Assembly: GCF_009882915.1 (NCBI RefSeq)
Contig: NZ_WTUW01000002.1
Location: 382,693-446,692 of the forward strand
Origin: Sneathiella litorea
Lineage (GTDB): Bacteria; Pseudomonadota; Alphaproteobacteria; Sneathiellales; Sneathiellaceae
DNA: 64,000 nucleotides
Reading direction: 5' to 3'
Within the stretch, counting starts at the first letter, position 1; every line of letters begins with the position of its first letter. This document shows positions 53,592 through 62,170 of the stretch, in pieces. The notes beneath the pieces are model-generated. The model was given only the letters and a program-made list of their open reading frames with translations. It was not told where the DNA came from and searched no databases. The position numbers were made by a program, and so were the translations under genes.

Positions 53592-54806
53592 TTAGAGCCA
53601 CCAACGACGGGGAACGACACTGTCGCCAGAATTTGCAACACGTTTTACGGTTTCATATTCGGTCTTCCCGAAACGCTCGATCAACGGGTCAAAAATTTCC
53701 TTATTTCGTTCATAGGATAAAGCGTCTTTCCAGTTATCAAGTTCGGAATCCGTAAGATATACTCTCTTTGCCTTGACCGTATTCCACGCCGCATCCGCAG
53801 GTGAGTCAGGCCGGATACCCGCCTGGAACTTAAAGGCCGGCTCATAGATCGCATAGTTATAGACCTGCGCTTCATAGGCACCTTCCATAACAGCGCCCTG
53901 CACTGCCGGCGGAAGCCCGTTAAACCATTTCGTACTGATAAACAATGTATCTGCATTGTACATCCATTCAGTATTGACTAGCTGTCCGATGACCTCATAG
54001 ATGCCGGCGTCAGCAACTGATCCGGTACCCACGTGGATGCCATCGACGGCACCTTCCTTGACAGCCGAATAAACTTCACCCCAGGCTACCGGAGTTGGAT
54101 TTGAGGGCAGAATGTTAAAGGCTGTCTGCTCTAGCTTGGATCCGGTAACGCGGATCTTCAATCCATCCAATTGCTTTGGATCGCGAACTTCAGCGGGAAG
54201 GCCCATCTTAAGTTCAAGCCAGCGGGTTTGCGGGAATACACATAGCGGAATAACGCCTTGTTCCATCGACGATTTGCGGAGCGTATCATTGACTTCCTTT
54301 GAAAAAAGCATGCGCCAATAGTTTTCTACGGAACCGATCACATAAGGAAAGTCAGTCGCATTCCATACAGGCGCATGAGCCGCCATATTCTGCGTTGATG
54401 ACTGCGATCCTGCAACAATGCCTTGCTGCACCTTTCGCCCAACCGCGCCTTGTCCTCCGAGCGCTCCACCAAACTTGATATCAACGTGAACCTTACCGCT
54501 CGAGTTGCGTTCAATCGCCTCTTTCAATTGCAGCAATCCCGTGAGGTCGAAGTTCTGTTTAAAAATCTGCCCGTCTGGCCAGCGATTTGGTGTGCCGCCG
54601 CATCCGAATAATAATGAATGATCCGCCGCCGATTTTTTCGCTTTTTCAATGTCTGCAATCGCTTCTGCCGCCTCGGCGATAGAAACACCGGTAGTTGTCG
54701 TTGCCGCGGCTAAAAAAGCCGCCGTCGCGCCATACTTTGCTCCAATACTAATGAATTCGCGGCGACTACGATTTTCTAATTCATTTATCTCTCTAATATC
54801 GTCCAT
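53592..54806 (-). CDS. TRAP transporter substrate-binding protein (DctP), Tat-exported
   Basis: 404 residues from ATG 54806, preceded by a purine-rich AAGGAAAAGGGG; an upstream frame to 54887 is rejected. The twin-arginine signal is NRSRREFIS followed by a hydrophobic alanine-rich stretch. Mature part has the DctP fold (KLEQTAFNILPSNPTPVAWGEVYSAVKEGAVDG). It binds the organic acid in the periplasm. Divergent from a LysR gene. Confidence 0.9.
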   Translation of the reverse strand: MDDIREINELENRSRREFISIGAKYGATAAFLAAATTTTGVSIAEAAEAIADIEKAKKSAADHSLLFGCGGTPNRWPDGQIFKQNFDLTGLLQLKEAIERNSSGKVHVDIKFGGALGGQGAVGRKVQQGIVAGSQSSTQNMAAHAPVWNATDFPYVIGSVENYWRMLFSKEVNDTLRKSSMEQGVIPLCVFPQTRWLELKMGLPAEVRDPKQLDGLKIRVTGSKLEQTAFNILPSNPTPVAWGEVYSAVKEGAVDGIHVGTGSVADAGIYEVIGQLVNTEWMYNADTLFISTKWFNGLPPAVQGAVMEGAYEAQVYNYAIYEPAFKFQAGIRPDSPADAAWNTVKAKRVYLTDSELDNWKDALSYERNKEIFDPLIERFGKTEYETVKRVANSGDSVVPRRWWL

Positions 54807-54946
54807 AACTTGCCCCTTTTCCTTTAGTACTTGGACCTGATGATTTCGATTTACTGAACAGAAAAACCCTATTTGTTTTAATTTCATTACTTCGAATGTG
54901 ACCTAAATTGTATGGCTGATAATATTTTTAGACAAACGATTAATAT

Positions 54947-54961
54947 TTATGTTTATCATAA
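54947..54961. promoter_or_regulatory. Candidate LysR-type operator between dctP and its regulator
   Basis: TTATG-TTTAT-CATAA, a perfect dyad with the T-N11-A pattern, inside the 250-bp divergent region and 96 bp from the LysR start. Confidence 0.4.
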
Positions 54962-55056
54962 GTTTTTTTCATTTTATAATTGAGAAAATCAGTCGGCATG
55001 CTTGACCATGAAACTGTATCGTTTGAAGGTCAGGCCGATGTCAGAATAGAGGGCAA

Positions 55057-55929
55057 ATGCGTATCAGCTACCTGCGGACATTCATCACCATTGCCGAAAC
55101 AGGCGGTTTTATGGCTGCGGCAAATATTCTTAACCGCACCCCGTCAGCCATCAGCCTGCAGATGAAGGCGCTCGAGGATGCCTTTGGAACGGAACTCTTT
55201 GACCGTACCAAACGACCACCAATTCTTAACCGGCAAGGCCGGGCCATACTTGGTGCAGTTCAAGACATTGTTGGGGAGTATGACAAGTTAGAGCAGTCAA
55301 TCGCGACCAAAGATTTCAGGGGAGAATTTGTTCTAGGTGCCATGCCGACAACACTTACCGGCATCGTACCAAAATCCCTTGCCGCGTGTCAGCGTCGTTT
55401 TCCAAACCTACTTGTCCGATTGGTTGATGATCATTCCGCTGGCCTTTTGGCACGATTAAAAAATCGCCAAATTGATGCTGCGATCATTATAACGCCGCTT
55501 GAAGTTGAACCGACCATCCGCTGGCGGCCGATTGCCCGAGAACCGTTTATTGTTATCGCCCCAATGGACGCAAAGGCGACAAAAGACAGTTCACTTCTGC
55601 AAGAATACCCCTACATCCGCTTCAATAATAATGCGTGGACCGGCAAACTCATTGACGAGCAATTAAAGAAGCGCTCCTTGAATGTGCACATGACAATGGA
55701 GCTTGAGAATCTTCAGGCCGTCGCGACCATGGTTTATAATGGTCTTGGCGTATCCATTATTCCGCAGAATTGTGTCGACTCGGGCTTTCCACTTCCCTTG
55801 AAGCAAATACCCTTTGGCAACCCACCGATTGTACGAACCATTGGCCTGGCGGAGTTATCAAATAACCCGAAGGAACAGATAACACAGGGTGTATATGAAG
55901 AACTGGTTGCGGCAGCTTTATCACGCTAG
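55057..55929 (+). CDS. LysR-family regulator of the TRAP/aldehyde dehydrogenase genes
   Basis: 290 residues. DNA-binding helix-turn-helix TFITIAETGGFMAAANILNRTPSAISLQMKALE and an effector domain. AGAGG lies 4-5 bp upstream of the ATG. Divergent from dctP, hence a probable regulator of that transport and catabolic unit. Inferred from position. Confidence 0.9.
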   Translation: MRISYLRTFITIAETGGFMAAANILNRTPSAISLQMKALEDAFGTELFDRTKRPPILNRQGRAILGAVQDIVGEYDKLEQSIATKDFRGEFVLGAMPTTLTGIVPKSLAACQRRFPNLLVRLVDDHSAGLLARLKNRQIDAAIIITPLEVEPTIRWRPIAREPFIVIAPMDAKATKDSSLLQEYPYIRFNNNAWTGKLIDEQLKKRSLNVHMTMELENLQAVATMVYNGLGVSIIPQNCVDSGFPLPLKQIPFGNPPIVRTIGLAELSNNPKEQITQGVYEELVAAALSR

Positions 55930-56113
55930 TTAAACTTTTTTGCGTGAACGGCCGCAAACAGGATCGACAGAAAGTTGTCAGAAGAAGTTGGTGGCAGAGC
56001 TGCCCCGCCAAGACACTCGAAATGCCATCCATACTGCAGGCGTCTCTGACAAAGGAAAAAATCCAAAGGTCATTACGCCTGCATGAGTTGAGTTTATTAA
56101 CGCCGCCGGAAAG

Positions 56114-56950
56114 TCAGCCTTTTTTTGCTTCCCTTTTGATAACATCCGCGCCAGACGGATCCACGGCCATCCCAAATTTTTCCTGATTATGAGAGTGTCC
56201 AACATGGTGAAGTGCCATTGCAGAATTCATAACATTTCGAAAGCCCTGCGCATCCTGCGCCTGGTTAACAGCCATCTTCGCAAGGCGTAACCCCATTGAC
56301 GGCCGGCTGGCAATGCGATTGGCCAGGGACGACGTAAACTCTTCGAGGTCATCGAGGGAAACAACATGGTTGACGAAACCGACAGAACGCGCCTCTGCCG
56401 CACCCATCATGCCGCCAGTGAATAACAATTCCTTGGCTTTACGCAAACCAAAGTCCCAAGGATGGGAAAACCATTCAACACCGTTTACGCCAAACGCAAC
56501 GGTTGGATCAGAAAATGTTGCATCATCTGATGCGACGATCAGGTCGCAGATTGAAACCAGCATCAGCCCCCCTGCAATGACCTTACCCTGAACCTGGGCA
56601 ATCGTCGGTTTGGGTATATCGCGCCAACGCTGACAGAAGCCGAGATAAATTTCCTCTTCTCGCGCGTGACGGCCCTCTGCACCGGGAAGGTCAAATCCGC
56701 CCCATTGAGTAACCGTCTTATAGACAGACATATCTCTGTCGCCACTCAAATCATGTCCGGATGAGAAATGCGGTCCGTTTGCCGCCAACACAATGACCTT
56801 TATGGAATTATCATGGGCTGCGGTATCAAAGGCATCGTTCAACTCATAGAGAAGCTCAATACTCTGCGCATTTCGTTTTTCAGGACGATCAAGAGTAATG
56901 CGAGCAACATGCTCTGATGGTGTTTCGTAACGAATAGTCTTGTAGGTCAT
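56114..56950 (-). CDS. Crotonase-family enzyme (enoyl-CoA hydratase/isomerase-like)
   Basis: 278 residues from ATG 56950 (AAAAGGTG 3 bp upstream); the frame extends to 57067 across the ligase stop and is rejected. Crotonase fold: ITLDRPEKRNAQ, oxyanion-hole GPHFSSGHDLSGD, and VIAGGLMLVSICDLIVASDDATFSDP. The two glutamates of true enoyl-CoA hydratases appear replaced (GGLML instead of GG.EL, and SDP-T-V instead of QPE), so another crotonase reaction is likely. Last gene of the acyl-CoA operon. Confidence 0.82.
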   Translation of the reverse strand: MTYKTIRYETPSEHVARITLDRPEKRNAQSIELLYELNDAFDTAAHDNSIKVIVLAANGPHFSSGHDLSGDRDMSVYKTVTQWGGFDLPGAEGRHAREEEIYLGFCQRWRDIPKPTIAQVQGKVIAGGLMLVSICDLIVASDDATFSDPTVAFGVNGVEWFSHPWDFGLRKAKELLFTGGMMGAAEARSVGFVNHVVSLDDLEEFTSSLANRIASRPSMGLRLAKMAVNQAQDAQGFRNVMNSAMALHHVGHSHNQEKFGMAVDPSGADVIKREAKKG

Positions 56951-56972
56951 TTGGCACCTTTTGAGTTGAAAA

Positions 56973-58508
56973 TTAGGTATCTGTCCCTTCTGGCCAGAAC
57001 CGGGCCCGAAGGGTACGTTTGTTGAGCTTTCCAAAGGCACTGCGCCCCAGATCGTCGCACAATTCAATTCGACGGGGACACTTGTATGAACTGAGCCTTT
57101 CCCGGCACCATTCGATCACTTCTTCGCTTTCAGGAGGCGCGAGTGGATCAGCCGGAACGATAAGTGCGGCGAGTTCTTCACCAAAATCAGGATGAGGCGC
57201 GGCAACACAGGCAATATCCGCTATTTGCGGGTGGTTTATGAGTATCTGTTCAGCCTCGGCTGGATAGATATTCACACCGCCCGAAACGATCATGTCGCTA
57301 ATACGGTCGGTAATATAAACGTAGCCATCCTTATCCATGTACCCAATTTCACCAAGCGTGAAAATGCCAGGCGACACATACGCCTCAGCGGTTTTAGCCG
57401 GATCATCATGATAAATCGGCCCCCGACCGGTGGAATCGGTGAAACACAGCAACCCTTCTGTCCCCACGGCAACTTCATTTCCTTCCCCATCCAAAATCAT
57501 AGCGGTAAAGGGAGGTTGGGCGCAGCCAACAGATCCAGGATGGGCCAGCCATTCCTCAGAGCTTATACTGTTTGTGGTACCCACTTCAGTTGCGCCATAG
57601 GCTTCAAACAGCACGGGCCCGAACCATTCAATCATTGCATGCTTCACTTCAACAGGGCATCGGGCACCCGTGTGGTTGACAATTTGAAGACTCGACAGGT
57701 CGTATTTGGCCCGCACGTCATCGGGCAACGCCAGCATACGCATAAAATGTGTCGGGACCATTATTGAACTGCCGATCTTGTGGCGTTCAATTGCCGCCAG
57801 TGTTTTCTCAGCATCGAAACGACCGAGGATCACTGATGGGGTTCCGGCAGCCAGTAATCGCGCTCCAGACAGCGGGCCCGTATGATACATCGGTCCGACA
57901 ACAAGATGCGTGCCCATCGGGGCCATCATGTTTTCGCTAAGCAGCCTTAAATGTTCGGCAACAGTGGAACCGCCTGCAAACATTGTGGGAGGCAGCTCGA
58001 CGGCCTTTGGCCGCCCGGAAGTGCCCGAAGTATATAGCAGGTTAGGTTGTGGTGGTTGATCCTCCGGACAAGGCGCATCTGATTGGACGGCAAGCCAGCT
58101 ATCAAAATCCAATACCGCCCCTTCAATTCCGCCCCATCCAATAACGGTTTTTACATCCGCCATTTGCGCCGCGATCAACCCACGCTCTACTGTCGTCGCA
58201 TCAACGAAGAGGACAGCAGCATTCGCGTTGCCAATCACGTAAGCCGCTTCATTTGCGTTCAGATGAAAATTAACCGGCGTGACGGAGAGGCCCGCGATTA
58301 GCCCCCCCAAATTGGCCAAAGCTGTTTCTGCCGCATTTTCCGCAAACACTGCAACGCGGCACCCTTTTGGCAAATTAAGTGCCATGAGCCCGTTCACGAT
58401 GCGATTGAGAATATCGTCTACCTCTGCCCAGCCGAGTGATTTCCACGGATCGGTCAGCGCGACTTCGTCTGGACGCAGATTTGCGAGATTTTTGGAAAAT
58501 TGCGGCAT
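56973..58508 (-). CDS. AMP-dependent acyl-CoA synthetase
   Basis: 511 residues. Motifs of the ANL superfamily: P-loop NLLYTSGTSGRPKAVEL, the FEAYGATEVGTTNS core, YITDRISDMIVSGGVNIYPAE hinge, and the catalytic lysine in FGKLNKRTL near the C-terminus. It activates a carboxylic acid to its CoA thioester. Three bp separate it from the upstream dehydrogenase gene. Confidence 0.9.
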   Translation of the reverse strand: MPQFSKNLANLRPDEVALTDPWKSLGWAEVDDILNRIVNGLMALNLPKGCRVAVFAENAAETALANLGGLIAGLSVTPVNFHLNANEAAYVIGNANAAVLFVDATTVERGLIAAQMADVKTVIGWGGIEGAVLDFDSWLAVQSDAPCPEDQPPQPNLLYTSGTSGRPKAVELPPTMFAGGSTVAEHLRLLSENMMAPMGTHLVVGPMYHTGPLSGARLLAAGTPSVILGRFDAEKTLAAIERHKIGSSIMVPTHFMRMLALPDDVRAKYDLSSLQIVNHTGARCPVEVKHAMIEWFGPVLFEAYGATEVGTTNSISSEEWLAHPGSVGCAQPPFTAMILDGEGNEVAVGTEGLLCFTDSTGRGPIYHDDPAKTAEAYVSPGIFTLGEIGYMDKDGYVYITDRISDMIVSGGVNIYPAEAEQILINHPQIADIACVAAPHPDFGEELAALIVPADPLAPPESEEVIEWCRERLSSYKCPRRIELCDDLGRSAFGKLNKRTLRARFWPEGTDT

Positions 58509-58511
58509 GGC

Positions 58512-59675
58512 TTAACTCCCGGTCGCGGCGCTGCCGTTCACTGACATATTCGTCATACTTGCCAGACGATCCAAATGCCATTCAGCGTCACCAAACATCG
58601 CCTCACACATAGTGAGCCGTTTGTAATAATGACCGATCGGCATTTCATCGGTCATTCCCATGCCACCATGTAATTGAATTCCCTGTCCACCGATGAACCT
58701 GGCTGCACGGGCAGTTTGAACCTTGGCCCGCCATATCGCCAGATTGGCATCTGGGGCGCCCTCATCCACGGCAGTTAAGGCTGCATGAATTACGACACGC
58801 GCTTCTTCACAGAAAACTTTCATGTCGGCGACCCGATGTTGAAGAACCTGAAAATCTGCCAGCTTTCTTCCGAACTGTTCACGGGTGTTGAGATATTCGG
58901 TGGTAATCTCTGTCGCGGCAACCATCGCCCCAAGAGCATCGGCACAAACTGCTAGCGTCCCGTGATCAAGCAGCGTATCGATTTCGAGCGTCCGGTCTTC
59001 CGTATTGTTTCCAAGCAAAGCGTCCTTGCCAAGCTCCGCATCCTCAAACCGGACAGCTGCACCACGGCGACCGTCTATCGCCGGTGCTACCGTAAACTGC
59101 ATATTATCGGTATCAGCAGGAACAAGAAATAATCCAACGGGTCCAGCAGCGTCACCTATACGGGCGGAGACAATTAATATATCAGCACTGTGAGCCCCCA
59201 CGGCAAACGCTTTTTCCCCGGTAAGGCGGAAGCCACCCTCTATTGGTTGTGCAATCGTTGTGACATGAGATCTATCATAGCCTGAGGCTAGTTCCGCATG
59301 CAGAAATCCGACGAGAAGCTTACCTTCAGCGATTTCCTTAAGTTGTTTTTGTTGTTCAGGAGTGCCTAACCGCGTTATCGACCCCGCACCCAGTACCAAT
59401 GTCTGTACCAGAGGTTCCTGTGCCAGATACCGTCCGGCTGCGGCGAAGAAAATACCCGCTTCGGTCAAGCCCCCTTCTGATCCCCCTGCCGCTTCAGGTA
59501 ACGTCAGGCCAAGCCAACCTAGATCTGCATAGTCCGACCATTCCTTACGTCCAAATCCATCAGGGTCGCCTGATCGGGCCAAAGCAACAGCGTGCGTCGC
59601 TCCGTAGTTGTCACGGAAGTATTCATTGAAACTGTCATCCAGGAGCTGGCGCTCTTCTGTTGAAAATGCTGACAT
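58512..59675 (-). CDS. Acyl-CoA dehydrogenase, PimD-like small subunit
   Basis: 387 residues. FAD-binding/ACAD pattern: RLTGEKAFAVGAHSADILIVSA, TREQFGRKLADFQVLQHRVADM, and LHGGMGMTDEMPIGHYYKRL. Where classical enzymes have an IYEGT glutamate the sequence ends MFGDAEWHLD, as in small subunits of heteromeric dehydrogenases such as pimeloyl-CoA dehydrogenase. It forms a pair with the next gene upstream. Confidence 0.87.
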   Translation of the reverse strand: MSAFSTEERQLLDDSFNEYFRDNYGATHAVALARSGDPDGFGRKEWSDYADLGWLGLTLPEAAGGSEGGLTEAGIFFAAAGRYLAQEPLVQTLVLGAGSITRLGTPEQQKQLKEIAEGKLLVGFLHAELASGYDRSHVTTIAQPIEGGFRLTGEKAFAVGAHSADILIVSARIGDAAGPVGLFLVPADTDNMQFTVAPAIDGRRGAAVRFEDAELGKDALLGNNTEDRTLEIDTLLDHGTLAVCADALGAMVAATEITTEYLNTREQFGRKLADFQVLQHRVADMKVFCEEARVVIHAALTAVDEGAPDANLAIWRAKVQTARAARFIGGQGIQLHGGMGMTDEMPIGHYYKRLTMCEAMFGDAEWHLDRLASMTNMSVNGSAATGS

Positions 59676-59684
59676 TTTATCTCC

Positions 59685-60905
59685 TTAGCCCGCGAAGGCA
59701 CTTTTTGCTATGATGGTACGCTGTATTTCGGAAGAGCCGCCATAGATTGTCGCAGCCCGCCTGATTAGCTGTTCATAAAGGATTCCCGCGGATTCTTTAG
59801 GTCCGATAAGTTCGCCGTTCCAACCCGCCATCAACGCATCCGTCTGATACGCCAGACCATGGCGTCCGAGCACCTCGGTCATTGTCTGCAGTATTTCCTG
59901 CTGAAGCTCAGAGGCACGCAGTTTCAATGCTCCGGCACCGATAAGCGAAGGCGATCCCGCCGCGTGAAAGGCTGTCCGCTGATCCTCTGAAAGAGCCGCC
60001 AGTGTGGCGATACTCACCTCGAGATCAGCGATCCGGCGGCGGAAATATGGGCTCTCTGACAATGGCTTGCCGCCTTCATTTGTAATCGCCAGGACAGCAC
60101 GCAATTGATCCATATAACGGGTGAATTTTCCGACACCTGCGGCCCCTGCCCGTTCATGACCCAGCAGGAATTTCGCGTAATCCCAACCTTTGTTTTCTTC
60201 GCCGACAAGATTTTCTGCGGGTACACGCACATTATCAAAGAACACTTCGTTGAGATGATGCCCCATGTCGATTGTATTGATCTTGCGAACCGTAACACCC
60301 GGCGTCTTCATGTCGATCAGCAAAAAGGAGATACCCTTTTGCTTTTTAACATCAGGATCAGTCCGCACGAGGCAGAAAATCCAATCCCCCCAATGCCCAA
60401 GGGTTGTCCACGTCTTTTGACCATTGACGATGTAATGCTCACCGTCGGCGTCTGTACCCTTGACGGCAGCTGTGCGAAGAGAGGCAAGGTCGGAGCCTGA
60501 ACCAGGTTCTGAATACCCCTGACACCACCAAAGATTATTGGCCACAATGTCAGGCAGGAAGCGCTTCTTCTGTTCTTCCGATCCGAAAGTATAGATCACC
60601 GGGCCAACCATGGTTACGCCAAAAGGAATGAGCCAAGGGGCACCGGCACGGGCCGTTTCGTCATTGAAAATTGCAGACTGCTCAGGCTCCCAGCCAAGTC
60701 CGCCATATTCCTTTGGCCAATTTCCCGCCAGCCAGCCACGTCCGGCAAGAGCCTTAAGCCAAGCGTCATACTCTGGTTTTTCCAGATGCTGGCCAAGTTC
60801 CAGTTTACGGCCGAAGTCACCGGATATTTCCTTGCGACAAAATGCGCGGACTTCTTCACGAAATTCATCCAATGAAGGGTTATGGGCAGAAGAATTGAAG
60901 AACAT
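59685..60905 (-). CDS. Acyl-CoA dehydrogenase, PimC-like large subunit
   Basis: 406 residues from ATG 60905 (AAGGA 6 bp upstream); the frame is open to 60923. Features: NWPKEYGGLGWEPEQS, WWCQGYSEPGSGSDLASLRT, NGQKTWTTLGHWGDWIFCL, and C-terminal IYGGSSEIQRTIIAKSAF, in which glycine replaces the classical catalytic glutamate (IYEGT), as in PimC-type large subunits. The pair probably makes an alpha2beta2 flavoenzyme oxidising a branched, cyclic or dicarboxylic acyl-CoA. Confidence 0.87.
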   Translation of the reverse strand: MFFNSSAHNPSLDEFREEVRAFCRKEISGDFGRKLELGQHLEKPEYDAWLKALAGRGWLAGNWPKEYGGLGWEPEQSAIFNDETARAGAPWLIPFGVTMVGPVIYTFGSEEQKKRFLPDIVANNLWWCQGYSEPGSGSDLASLRTAAVKGTDADGEHYIVNGQKTWTTLGHWGDWIFCLVRTDPDVKKQKGISFLLIDMKTPGVTVRKINTIDMGHHLNEVFFDNVRVPAENLVGEENKGWDYAKFLLGHERAGAAGVGKFTRYMDQLRAVLAITNEGGKPLSESPYFRRRIADLEVSIATLAALSEDQRTAFHAAGSPSLIGAGALKLRASELQQEILQTMTEVLGRHGLAYQTDALMAGWNGELIGPKESAGILYEQLIRRAATIYGGSSEIQRTIIAKSAFAG

Positions 60906-60994
60906 ACTTGTTCCTTTGAACACGAGTTTTTAGAGAATGGGAGTATGCTACGCAGAAAATTATCCTCGCAGCACACCCCCGTCGCAAAAGGAGA

Positions 60995-62101
60995 TCACTT
61001 TACGGAAACGCGGGAGTACAATTCTTCCTGCAAGATATCCATGTATTCGTCCTGAGTATTCACGCCTGTAAGACGCTCTTTCCATTTTTCGTAGGACGCC
61101 ATAAATTTAGTGACGATCTCACGAGCGTTTTCTACGCCCTTTTCTTCACCAATTTTTATAGCCCGCTCAAAATTGTCAGCTGCGGCCGTTTTGATGGCAG
61201 CTTGCAACGTCTCATCAGGCTCAATCACGTCATAACCGATATCGGCACGTGCCAGCTCAACTTCTTCGTCTCTGAGCGTCCCGAAGTAGCCACCTGCGGT
61301 TGACAATGGTGCCGCATCAATCAGCGTCTGCTTATCTTTTGTCGAAAGCGTTTCCCATAGATCCTCGCGGATCACAACATTATGAGGGCTTGGTACTGTA
61401 CCCGCGTTTACGTTGACGACATATTTTGCAAGCTCACCCAAGGAATAGGTACTCAGGAAACTCGGCGGCGCGAAAACACAATCGACCTGGCCACGCTGTA
61501 GAACTTCATAAATTTCTGAACTTGGAACGTTAATTGGCGATGCACCAAGTGCGTTGGCCAAAGCGACTGTATGACCAGCGGCGCGGATGCGCAGCCCTTT
61601 TACATCTTCAGCAGTCCTCACGGGTTTCGTGCACAACAAGTCATAATTTGTCAGACTCCAGGCGCCCAGAAAGCGCATGTTCCACTTCTTGTCCTCTTCC
61701 ATACAATCCTTGCAGTCGAAAAGGTACATTTCGGTCATCGCTGCGATCGCAGCCGGCACGTCATCCAGGAGTGCCCCGAGGTTGATGATTACATTAGAAA
61801 CCGGGAGCTCCGCGGGATAATAAACGCTCGGTACATATGCCGCATCGATAAGCCCGTCTTTCAGTCCGAAAAGCGTTGTTTTCGCTGTGACAACACTACC
61901 GCCGCCGGCAAGTGTCATTTCCAGGTCTCCGCCACTGGTTTCATTCACTTTATCCAGGAAAGGAATGAAACCATTAACAACCGTGGCACTGGTTGGAGAC
62001 GCGTATGTGCCAAAGATCATCTTTGTCTCTGCTTGCGCAGATGAAGTTGCCAGACCCAGCGCGAGTGCAAAAGTCGTCAGCATCGTGTTTCTTATTTTCA
62101 T
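60995..62101 (-). CDS. TRAP transporter substrate-binding protein (DctP), Sec-exported
   Basis: 368 residues with a Sec signal peptide (cut after SSAQA). Contains the paired cysteines LFDCKDCMEED and the DctP motif VKGLRIRAAGHTVALANALGASP followed by EIYEVLQRGQVDCVFAPP. It binds an organic acid for the adjacent permeases and feeds the acyl-CoA genes downstream on the same strand. Confidence 0.92.
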   Translation of the reverse strand: MKIRNTMLTTFALALGLATSSAQAETKMIFGTYASPTSATVVNGFIPFLDKVNETSGGDLEMTLAGGGSVVTAKTTLFGLKDGLIDAAYVPSVYYPAELPVSNVIINLGALLDDVPAAIAAMTEMYLFDCKDCMEEDKKWNMRFLGAWSLTNYDLLCTKPVRTAEDVKGLRIRAAGHTVALANALGASPINVPSSEIYEVLQRGQVDCVFAPPSFLSTYSLGELAKYVVNVNAGTVPSPHNVVIREDLWETLSTKDKQTLIDAAPLSTAGGYFGTLRDEEVELARADIGYDVIEPDETLQAAIKTAAADNFERAIKIGEEKGVENAREIVTKFMASYEKWKERLTGVNTQDEYMDILQEELYSRVSVK

Positions 62102-62170
62102 GATTTACTCCCAATTATAGTTTTTAATGGACGCATGGTTTTTCGTTACTTTTTCTAAGTTTTGCCGAAC

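Noticed and set aside
56951-57067. 39-residue N-terminal extension of the crotonase
   Set aside because: Overlaps the end of the acyl-CoA synthetase gene; the ATG at 56950 has a proper ribosome binding site and starts the conserved fold.
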